From assembly GCA_007449985.2 (NCBI GenBank), contig VIIQ02000596.1, positions 1-64,000 of the forward strand: a DNA stretch of 64,000 nt. Direction: 5' to 3'. Shown here in pieces: positions 10,765-20,400 of this stretch (positions within the stretch are counted from its first letter, which is position 1; the number at the start of each line of letters is the position of its first letter). The notes below the pieces were generated by a model. It had not been told where the DNA came from. It did not search any database and worked only from the letters and a program-made list of their open reading frames with translations. The position numbers were made by a program, and so were the translations under genes. This stretch comes from Desmodesmus armatus. Lineage: Eukaryota > Chlorophyta > Chlorophyceae > Sphaeropleales > Scenedesmaceae.

Positions 10765-11183
10765 TAGCTGTGTGCTTTGCACGCTGGGTTTGTGACGAGT
10801 AGGGTGGCATTCAAAGCCTCCTGAAGTCAAGTGTGAGTGTGGCCAGGCTGTTCAACCAGCTGTGAAATATACTAACGTGCCAAGAGAGGGTGTTCTGCCC
10901 GCGGCTAGCGCCGCCTAAGCCGTTGATTCAGTGCGCCTGCGGCGCAGCTCTGTGCTGCGCACAGCCGCTGACCCCGGTGCTCACACTCAAATGTGGTTGG
11001 TTGAGGTTGTGGTTGGTGAATGGTGGTAGGGCTGGGTGAGAGTCAGGTGGTATCAGTCCCCATTGTTCCCAGGTGGTGCTAACCCCAGAACAAACTCTAA
11101 CCCCAGAAGCCTTAAACCAGAAGGCTAAACCCTAGACCCCAAACACTGTTACCAAACCCCCCAAACCCCCCCAGAAGCATCCG

Positions 11184-11225
11184 CCGACTGATGAGCCCCT
11201 TCAGCAAGGGCGAAACGCGTCTCGG
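11184..11225 (+). ncRNA. Hammerhead ribozyme, satellite unit 3
   Basis: Identical to the unit 1 motif, 461 bp after unit 2; all core bases and stems are kept. Confidence 0.92.
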
Positions 11226-11644
11226 TAGCTGTGTGCTTTGCACGCTGGGTTTGTGACGAGTAGGGTGGCATTCAAAGCCTCCTGAAGTCAAGTGTGAGTG
11301 TGGCCAGGCTGTTCAACCAGCTGTGAAATATACTAACGTGCCAAGAGAGGGTGTTCTACCCGCGGCTAGCGCCGCCTAAGCCGTTGATTCAGTGCGCCTG
11401 CGGCGCAGCTCTGTGCTGCGCACAGCCGCTGACCCCGGTGCTCACACTCAAATGTGGTTGGTTGAGGTTGTGGTTGGTGAATGGTGGTAGGGCTGGGTGA
11501 GAGTCAGGTGGTATCAGTCCCCATTGTTCCCAGGTGGTGCTAACCCCAGAACAAACTCTAACCCCAGAAGCCTTAAACCAGAAGGCTAAACCCTAGACCC
11601 CAAACACTGTTACCAAACCCCCCAAACCCCCCCAGAAGCATCCG

Positions 11645-11686
11645 CCGACTGATGAGCCCCTTCAGCAAGGGCGAAACGCGTCTCGG
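11645..11686 (+). ncRNA. Hammerhead ribozyme, satellite unit 4
   Basis: Identical to the unit 1 motif, 461 bp after unit 3; all core bases and stems are kept. Confidence 0.92.
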
Positions 11687-12105
11687 TAGCTGTGTGCTTT
11701 GCACGCTGGGTTTGTGACGAGTAGGGTGGCATTCAAAGCCTCCTGAAGTCAAGTGTGAGTGTGGCCAGGCTGTTCAACCAGCTGTGAAATATACTAACGT
11801 GCCAAGAGAGGGTGTTCTACCCGCGGCTAGCGCCGCCTAAGCCGTTGATTCAGTGCGCCTGCGGCGCAGCTCTGTGCTGCGCACAGCCGCTGACCCCGGT
11901 GCTCACACTCAAATGTGGTTGGTTGAGGTTGTGGTTGGTGAATGGTGGTAGGGCTGGGTGAGAGTCAGGTGGTATCAGTCCCCATTGTTCCCAGGTGGTG
12001 CTAACCCCAGAACAAACTCTAACCCCAGAAGCCTTAAACCAGAAGGCTAAACCCTAGACCCCAAACACTGTTACCAAACCCCCCAAACCCCCCCAGAAGC
12101 ATCCG

Positions 12106-12147
12106 CCGACTGATGAGCCCCTTCAGCAAGGGCGAAACGCGTCTCGG
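12106..12147 (+). ncRNA. Hammerhead ribozyme, partial satellite unit 5
   Basis: Identical to the unit 1 motif, within the last, truncated unit; all core bases and stems are kept. Confidence 0.92.
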
Positions 12148-12258
12148 TAGCTGTGTGCTTTGCACGCTGGGTTTGTGACGAGTAGGGTGGCATTCAAAGC
12201 CTCCTGAAGTCAAGTGTGAGTGTGGCCAGGCTGTTCAACCAGCTGTGAAATATACTAA

Positions 12259-13156
12259 CTGTGCTGATGATTCGGGGATTGGATCAGGATAAAGCACCGT
12301 GCCACATTTGAGACATCGTGTGTTACATTGTGCAGAGTGGTTTTTGCTAACATACGCATGTCCAGCAGTGCTCGGCGCCTCCTAACCTCTTCCATGTGCA
12401 ATAGTGTGTTGCAGCGTGTCTCTGTGTCTCTCATGAATGCATTGCATTGACACAACTGAGAACACAAGAATACAAAATCGACTCCCAGTGAGAAAACATG
12501 ATCAGGCTGGACAACCACCCGGCTATACTGGTTGATGGATGCGAGCATGCAGCTGATGGCTGCACCACACACAGGCTGTGCAGCCCCACTGAGGCGGCAA
12601 GCACAACTTTTTGCAGACATTAAACTGGTTGAGAATTGCTGCGTAGGGCCAGCAATGCACGGCAAGCACGGCTGCCACAGCCGCCATGCACGTGTCTGCC
12701 ACCCAACCATGTGTGCATCCCACACCACAACCATGACCGTTGATTAAGCACGTGATGTGCACACCTTCAAGATTTGCGTGCAGCAAAGTCCTATAGGACC
12801 TGTAGCTACAGGATGAGTACATGCAATAGTGCACCACGCCAGTTGCCACATGACCAGCACAAGAGTGATGTAACACTGCATCACTCATGCCACCGTGGAG
12901 GTGACCTCCAGGAGGTGAGTCACCTGCCTCATTTCAGCCCGAGGCCCGGGCCTGAAGGCTAGTTCCCCGCAGAATCCGAATGCATGCCCAGTCCTGCCGA
13001 CGCCTTGCTCCTGCCTCGAGTCACTCACAACCATCAGCTGCCCACACCCACGCCCCTACCACAAGCACCTCCGAATCTTGCAGGAATAGCAATGACTCAG
13101 TGCGGCAGCCACTGCTGAAGACCTGCAGCCTAGCTCAGCAGCTGCAAGCAGAGCCC
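12259..13156. repeat. 898-bp direct repeat, right copy
   Basis: Near-identical to 9156-10053. It starts where satellite unit 5 breaks off (after ATACTAA) and ends at GCAGAGCCC. Beyond that, unique sequence (TTGAACCGGTCC) leads to the end of the minus-strand LRR fragment. Confidence 0.92.
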
Positions 13157-13212
13157 TTGAACCGGTCCAAAGGTGCTCGCATGGTGTGCTGCTAGTGTCT
13201 ATTTAGGCGCCC

Positions 13213-14012
13213 TTACTGCTGCATCTGGTGCCAGGCCAGTGTTGCAGCCGCCTGCCGTGCAATGGCAGGGTCATTGTGCTGCAGGTGGAGCAGCAAAAGT
13301 TGACGCCACACGGGCTCGTCACTAGGGGCCTGCAAGCAACAACAGCAACCCAAGCAGCAGCAGCAGCAGCAACGCCTGAATTCATGTGCAAGGCAGTAGA
13401 TGGCGTGCAAAACAGCCAACAGCACATCACACATTTGCGCTATGGCTGGCAGTACAAGACGTTGCGCATGGCGACGAAACGCCCTTGGCTCAATTGCCAT
13501 GATGGTGTGGACTTGTGCAGCATTCCATGCCAAGAAACACAGTCTGGTGCTGATAGTGGCAGTGCCAACACAACCAACACATACACAAGCCAGCCAGGCA
13601 TTAAAAAAAAGTGTCAACCCACACCTGACAAGTGAAGGTGATTTCCTCATAGGGTGCGCCATCCATGGGACCATCATATTCCAGTTTGGTCAGCTGCTTC
13701 AGCTGTGTCAGTTGCAGCAGCAACCCCTCCTCGGAAGCCTCCTGGCACGACACGCTCAGTTCCTTCAGCCCTGTCAGCTGACACACTGGTTGCGAACCTT
13801 CAGCTGTGTAGGTGCCACAACATACGCTTAGCCATGTCAGCCCAGTCAGTGGGCCCAGCACCTCTGCTCCACACTCATTTGCATCTAGCTCCTTGAGGCC
13901 AGGGCAGCAGCTGACAAGGCGGGTGCCTTGAGGAGGCGCCAGGAAGTGGCGCCGCCCTCGTGAGGCCGCATTGCTCGACGGCAGCCAGATCTGTGTGATG
14001 CTGAGTGACCGC
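13213..14012 (-). pseudogene. Truncated LRR protein gene (3' paralogue)
   Basis: Two exons are visible on the minus strand. One runs from about 14012 to 13625 (LPSSNAASRGRR, CCPGLKELDANECG, LTGLTWLSVC, QLTKLEYDGPMDGAPY) and ends with a gtgtgg donor. The other, 13329-13213, encodes APSDEPVWRQLLLLHLQHND through MQQ and a stop. Both align with the last parts of the neighbouring gene at 14533-16633, but the F-box-like start and most leucine-rich repeats are missing. Homology fades upstream of about 14012, next to a short A/T-rich palindromic stretch (AGTACGTACT at about 14041). It is probably a partial tandem duplicate; an unseen upstream exon cannot be excluded. Confidence 0.6.
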
Positions 14013-14532
14013 AGCGCTGCTGAGTGACCGCAGCGCTGGTAGTACGTACTACCAATTGATAATTTGTTAATTAACAAAGCAGATATCAGCACAACACGCC
14101 AAGCACACACCAACGTGTGCCCCAGGCACCTTGAGATGCCTGTAAACAGTAAAGCATCCAACCTCAAACCATAACTGTGTTCAGTGCAGCTCACCCCCTC
14201 AAAGGGAACCCCCCCCCCTGATGCATCCCTTAGGTCTAGAACCATCATACACAAGGTGATGCAAACACATCAAGACCCTGCCACAGTCCTGTTGCTGCTG
14301 CTTTTCTCCACCATAACCCTATCACTTGCTCCACCAAGCGCCCTGAACCCCCCTCCCTGCCACGAGCACCACCGAGACATGCCTGGGTGAGGCGATGGCA
14401 GCCGCTGCACAGTGCAAAATCACTGCAGTATTGTTGCTGGTGGCCCAGCAACTGTAGAAAGTGGCCCCCTGCACCCCGTGGTGTGCTGCCATCGCCTGCA
14501 AAGGCCCCTCCACTGGTGCTGTTGCTGCCAAG

Positions 14533-16633
14533 TCACTCAGCCAGTGCTACTGCTGCCTGCTGTGCGATACCAGGGTCACTATGGAGCCGCAGCACTTGAC
14601 GCCAAACAGGCTCGTCATCAGGGGCCTGCATACCCGGCGGCGCCATGGGCAAGGAATAGGAATAGGATGCTACGTCCGGGCTTTAGCGTCACACTCGGCG
14701 TATGTTTTTGGCTCAAGGATCCACTGGCGGGCCGCCGGGATTGACCTCCATATCAGGGGCAGCCAAGGCGCCACTAGGACGATTCAGCAGCGTGTTCACC
14801 ACAAGGGTCATCACATCTGCCCACCAGAACCCCATCCATGGGCAACATTGACAGCAGTCAGTGTAGTGGCTACAATGCTGTGAATGACATGGCAGATAAG
14901 GAGCCAATGTGCGCCATGATGCAGCATGCTTTGCAGTTTGCGCATGCACAGGTCCATCATGCGCCTGACAGCCACAAACTCTAGTTGTAGACCTTTGGAA
15001 CAGCAGCAGCCAAACATGTAGGCAGGAAACAAAAAGCCTGACGCTGTCAATTTGCAGGAGGCAACCATTTCACCCCGGCAGCTGGGCACAAGTGGCCATT
15101 GTTTCGACTCACCTTACAAGTCAATGTGAGCACCTGGCGGGCACCATCGAGTGGCCCGCCATAGTCCAACTCAGTCAACTGCCTGAGCTGTATCAATCGC
15201 AGCAGCATCCCTTCGTGTGGACCACCATCACCCCCGTTGTCAGCGTCCCTATCAGGGTACAAACCCCACAAACCCAGATTCCTCAGCCCCGTCAGCAAGC
15301 ACACCGCCTGCACAGCCTCTGCTGTGCAATGGTGGCCATTGACGCACAGCCTGGTCAACCCAACCAGTGGGGAGAGCAGCTCGGCGCTGCAATCTGGCAT
15401 TTCTAGTTCCTGGAGGGCAGGACAGCAGCTCACAAGGTGGGTGCCTTGCGGAGCTGCGAGCCTGCCTGGACCCTGTGGGTGAGGGTCGCTTGACGGCAGC
15501 TTCACACCAAGGAAGCTGAGTGACTGCAGGTGCGGCAGCTGCCTGCCAGCAGGCAAGATGTGCTGCCACGCACCTTCCGGCAGACCGCACCCGGTGAAGC
15601 AGAGGTGCCGCAACTTACTGCTTGCTGTGAGGGCCGCGCAGGCTGGTGCAGGAGCGCTGAGGTCAGATAAGCTGCTCGTTAGGTCTAGGTGTGTCAGCTG
15701 CTGCAGGTCGTGCAGCTGGGACAACTTCTGCCCTGGCGCACCATCGCGCAGCCAGCAGTTGTTCAGGCTGAGGTGCTGCAGCCGGGTCTTGCCAGCCAGT
15801 ATGTCTGGCTCCCCCGTCATGTCCTCCAAGTCCAGGCGTGTGAGGTGGTGCAAGTCCTTCGGCAACGCCCTTGTCACATGGTAACGCCCCCATATGGGGC
15901 AGCCATCGTGAAAATCGCCCAGCCGCAAGTCCACCAGCCGGGTCATCGACTGCACTGCCTGCAGGACAGGGGCTGCCTTGTCAGGCGCTGGGACCTCGAT
16001 GTGGTAAAGCTCAAGGTAGGTGAGCTGCTGCAGCCGCTGCAGGTCTCCAGGACCAAGCATCCACCGGCCGGTTGAGACCCAGCACCTGATACTCAGGTGG
16101 TCTAGCCCAGCAGGCAGCAGCGGCAGTGCTGCTGCCAGCGCCTCATTCTGTCGCGCATAGAAGTCATGGACGAGGGCGCAGTGCTTGAGCCGCAGCAGCT
16201 TGAGGGCTGCTAGCTTGGCAGCAGCCCCCAGAACGCCCTCGAAACCCCCGCCTGGCTGCAACTGGAGGTCTATCGTCTTTAGCTGCAGCTTGGTGAGCTG
16301 ATTTGGCGGCAGCTGCCGTAGCGTGAAGTGCAGTGCTCAATATTGGTCAGCTGTTGTGACAATACCGTCCTCAGCATGCACCACAGTCATGCTGTCGACA
16401 TGCTGGGAGTGCCTGCCCAGGTACAGCAGCACGCCGCCCACCTGCTGCTGTTGGCTGACGACTGCTGTGATGCTGCGCAGCACTAGCACAGCTGCCTGAT
16501 GCAGCTTACTGTTGGCCCTGGCTGCAGCAAACAAGCTGCGCTGGTCGTCAGCTGCACAGCACTGCAGCACCACCAGCAGGCAGGGGGCTGGCAGTGCCAG
16601 CAATAGGGACTCTGACCTGTGCTCGCTTGCCAT
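14533..16633 (-). pseudogene. F-box-like leucine-rich repeat protein, in-frame stop
   Basis: The minus-strand start at 16633 gives MASEHRSESLLLALPAPCLL and an F-box-like stretch (LFAAARANSKLHQAAV), followed in the same frame by leucine-rich repeats down to 15113 (AALKLLRLKHCALVHDF, DLQQLTHLDLTSSL, ALQELEMPDCSAELLSPLVG). The exon ends TLTCK with a gtgagt donor. A phase-matched last exon, 14625-14533, encodes APDDEPVWRQVLRLHSDPG and a stop. Such proteins usually act as substrate receptors of ubiquitin ligases or as LRR scaffolds. A single TGA (16339-16337) interrupts the frame between the F-box-like part and the repeats. No intron with matching phase removes it, so the gene may be recently inactivated or the base miscalled. 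Confidence 0.6.
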
Positions 16634-16862
16634 CCTGCAACACGCAGACAGGCCAGGAGCAAAGGTTGAATGGATGCAAGTTGTGATGTAGTCAATCTAG
16701 GCATCCAATTATCTGGCGCAATCACCTGGCGTTGTTGGCAGAACCAGTGCAGTGCAGTGCAGCTGCTGTTGTCGAGATGGTCCCTGTCCTCAAGAGGTGG
16801 CGATCAGTATGTCCTGCCAAAAAGCTGCAAACTGCGTGTCAGGGTTGCAGCAAAACGTCTGA

Positions 16863-17159
16863 GGGTAGGGATTAGTTGACAGTGACACATGGAGTTTTTC
16901 TAGTAGGGGGGAGGGCTAGGGGCATTTCGGCTCAAGAGCATGCCCCCAGGGGTGGGGGCATTGGGCCTTGCAGGGAGCCTGCTGCCAAGCCTGCGATATG
17001 CCTTGAAAACAGGGCAGTTTGGGGCCTCGGGAGGGGGGGGGGGCATGGGGCACTTAGAAGAACTCAGCCTGAGCCTCCCAGTCAATGCCCCTAGGGGTGG
17101 GGGCATTTTGGGAGCCTGACAGAAAAACTGCCTGTGTCACTTTCAAGTTATCCCTACCC
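16863..17159. mobile_element. MITE-like element, ~297 bp with ~40-bp inverted ends
   Basis: The left end, GGGTAGGGATTAGTTGACAG and onward to TGACAC..AGTTTTTCT, is matched in inverted orientation by the right end, AGAAAAACTGCCTGTGTCAC to TTATCCCTACCC. The pairing is imperfect but extends about 40 bp. A possible 3-bp target duplication TGA flanks it (16860-16862 and 17160-17162). The interior is G-rich with repeated GGGGTGGGGGCATT motifs and no coding potential. The superfamily is not clear: 3-bp duplications occur in PIF/Harbinger and CACTA types. Confidence 0.7.
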
Positions 17160-17493
17160 TGATGGCTGACAGCCTCTTCCCCGACCATTAGTCACCTGAT
17201 CTTTTTCAAATTTTGACGTTCAACGGCCGTTTCGACGGCCCTCACTGCCAGGTGAACAAATACCGACCTTCCAACAGCATTGTACATCCCGTCGTTACAA
17301 CATACATGTGCATCAACATGGCATACATGATCCACAGCACACCTGCTTGATGATCTTAGCTTCTTCTGCCAGGCTGCAGGTGAGCTGAGACTGGTCTGGA
17401 GAAATCTTCAAAAGGAAAATGCTTGTACACTGACACTAAGAAGTTTGGAGACCACACAACCAGTGAACTCCAACACCTGCCACCCTTGCGCAG
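17160..17493. other. Intergenic stretch before EXS gene
   Basis: No exon is recognised here. The first coding exon of the downstream EXS gene should lie in or before this stretch, because the first clear exon starts at an acceptor (ttgcgcag) at 17493, but I cannot identify the start codon. A short inverted motif, CGGCCGTTTCGACGGCC, lies at about 17224. Confidence 0.4.
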
Positions 17494-20400
17494 GGGGTGA
17501 CGACAGTGGCATGGGCAGGCCTGTGCCTGCTGCTGGTCTTGCAGAGCAGCAGGCACTTGGAGCCAGCACATGTGCACTTGCTGTGGACCTTCTTCCAGCC
17601 AGCAGGCCCCATGCTGCTGATGCTGGTGCTGTACGCACAAGCTACACAGTACTTCGAGCAGCATCACATCCAGCACGAAGAATGCTATTCTGAGGCAGAT
17701 AGGCGCTTCCTGGCCAGCAGCAGCGACCTGTACGGCCTAGCACGTGTGCTGGTGTGCTTCGCCGCCACGTGCCTGGCATCCAGCGCCTCCCTGTATGCCA
17801 GCAGAGGCTCGACAGCCACAGCAGCAGCCATCCTCATCCCTCCGCTGATGTATGGCGCCACAGCCTTCCTCATGCTGATGCCAGTCAATGTGCTGAGGAG
17901 GCCTTCGAGGGCCTTCTTCAGCAGGACACTGGGTCGCGTGCTGGTGCCAGCACAGCAGGTCAACTGGGCAGACTTCCTGCTGGCGGATATCTTGACCTCC
18001 CTGGCCAAGAGCAGCAGCGACCTGTCCAGGAGCACCTGCCTCATCCTGCATGGTGAGAGGACGGGTGCTGAGAAGGCTAAAGGAGGCATGTTGTTTTGTG
18101 TGCTGGTGTGTTCATTCCTGCTTGCAACCTTGATTTGTACAGCACCTACTGCGCCTTGTGTGTGTTGACCTGCAAACGTCTTTGAGGTGCAACCAAGGGG
18201 TGTGGGCTAGTAGCAACACCTAGGGCAAGCTATGCTGCTGTGCGGTCTGTGTGTGACAGATGAAAATGGTCACCAGGGAACAGCAGCAGGGTTTGATCCA
18301 TGAAGCTGTGTACAGAGGGCAAGAGGGAGAAATGTGGTCGGCGGTATAAGTGATGGCGAGCAGCAGTGGGTGGGGAACAGCCTGCCGCACTTGAGTAAAC
18401 GTAGGCATGCAGTTTTCAACCCTAGCTTCAGTTGCACATCATCAGGATGTTGATGCAAGCTGCCGGTCCTCCATGTGGCATTCAGACAGCGCAACACACA
18501 GTAAACTTTGACAGGGAAAGCTGCCACAGCAGGGACAGCAGCAGCATATACACACGCAGCGTGCAGTATCACCCATGCCATGCTTACAACATTTGTTTGT
18601 GCCCCCCCTTCCCACACACAATACCTCCCCTGGGTGCAGGTCAGCTAGCGCACCCCATGCGCCCTGAGTCTGCCGCGGCGGCCGCCACCTGTGGCCCCTT
18701 GACGGTGGTGTCTCTGGCGGCCCTGGTGCTGCCTTACTTCCTGCGCATGGTGCAGTGCGTCTCTGTGTGGCGGTCAGGGGGCCCGGTCAGCCAGCTGTTC
18801 AACGCGCTCAAGTATGCGTCATCCTTGCCTGCACTGATGCTGACGCAGATGGAGCACGAACACCATGTCCACAAGTAAGCTTTGGGGCTGCAGGGTGGGA
18901 CGGCAGAGCAGTGCAACCTGCTTGAGCATCATGCAACTCCAGCCGGCAATGGGCCAGTAGCTTACGATTGTAAGCTAGCAGCAAGCAGCAAACTGAGTAA
19001 CTTCGCCCTGTCATCCCACTGCAGGCTCACATTCCCGCTGCGGCGCCTGTGGCTGGCAGTGATGGTGCTCAACTCCACATACTCGTTTTACTGGGACGTG
19101 GAGCAAGACTGGGATATGCCGTGGCTCGTGCAATATGGTGGGTCAACCGTTGTCTGCGCTATCCGTGCAGTTGCAGTACCGTATCCGTGCCCCAGCTGAA
19201 GCTTCCACTCACGGTGAAACATGACTACATGTCATCATTTTACCTCATGCACCGCTATATGGCGCTTGCAAACGTTGTTTGGACCCGCCGTGGTGCCCCG
19301 TGTGAAACCCTACAAGTCCTAGATCTTCCCTTACCTCGATCGGTTTGATCAATACAATCGGTTGTACTAATTTAAAACATATGCGATCGCCCTTCAAGCG
19401 CACACGCTTATACCTGCACGCAAACGCCTGGTCAGCACGACCAGCCAACTCAGCGATGTTGCTTCCAACGATAGCTGCACCCAAGTTACCCACAGCAGTG
19501 CACAAGCAGTCTCAGGTCAGCCAGGCCTGGCGCGTACAGCATGTGGCACGTCAGCAGGTTCTGGAGCAGAAGCTTGGGGCTCCAATCTGTCTGCCCACGG
19601 TGCGCCATCTGGCTGAGGGGCATCGTCCCTTTGCTGAGTTCTACAGGACCTGAAGCAGAGCGACCATGCACTCATTGTGACAGCACCAGCAGCTCAGCTC
19701 AAGAGTGTATGGATAGTGCGGCCGTTGCACTACATGGTGTGTACTTGGGTGGGTGCAGGGCCGGGGTGATGGCACTACTGCTGCAGCCTACGGCCGCCAG
19801 AGTGGCCTGCGGTTGGCGGAGAAATCCAAATGCAGGCGCTGGGCGCACGAGATGCTGGCAGAGGAACCTGAACGCCTGGTGAGGAGACTGACAGTCTTGT
19901 GCCTGCCAGCCTGCCTGCCTGTCTTTCATGGCGTTTTCAGTGGCCCTGCATTCTGTAGATGACAAATGCAGCAGGTTGGTGAAGTCCTGTTGTGCTTAGG
20001 GGCCACTCAACACACCACGGTGATTGTGAGATCGCTTTCGGACACGGGCAGCAGTGTCATCCCTTCGATTATGCATTTGGATGTGTCTGCTGCAGGAGGA
20101 ACTTGCTAGGAAGCAGCACACCCAGCTGCAGTTCAGCAAGCTACTGCACACCGCAGCAGGACCCCAGCTCCTGGCCACATTCAAGCATCATGCCTTGGAG
20201 CCTTTCATCTCTGCAGGCATGCATGTCGCTGCCTTTGAGGTGGTGTACAGCCGCAACAACACCAAGTGCAAGCCCTTGTACAAGGGTCACCACATCGCCA
20301 ACAAGCTGGGCTGCCAGCACCAGGACCTGAGGCAGCATGAGCCTTGGTTTGACAGGGTGAGCGCTGCGGGCGTTGGGTGCTGCTTTGTGCAGTTGCATGC

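Larger units (their letters stand above)
10054..12258 (+). repeat. 461-bp satellite with one hammerhead ribozyme per unit
   Basis: Four full units start at 10054, 10515, 10976 and 11437, followed by a 361-bp partial unit at 11898-12258. The units are almost identical; I saw single substitutions near 10631 and 10898. Each unit begins GGTGCTCACACTCAAATG, contains a telomere-like C-rich stretch (CTAAACCCTAGACCCC), then a complete hammerhead motif, and ends with GC-rich inverted repeats (GCGGCTAGCGCCGC, GCGCCTGCGGCGC). There is no open frame of note. The structure resembles retrozyme or ribozyme-bearing satellites and the tandem terminal repeats of some Penelope-like elements. No reverse transcriptase is seen nearby. 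Confidence 0.93.

Noticed and set aside
10054..12258. LTR retrotransposon made of the direct repeats and array
   Set aside because: No protease, reverse transcriptase or integrase coding, primer-binding site or polypurine tract is visible between or beside the repeats.
9156..13156. CRISPR-like array
   Set aside because: Units are 461 bp with no short repeat-spacer pattern; the repeat is a eukaryotic satellite.
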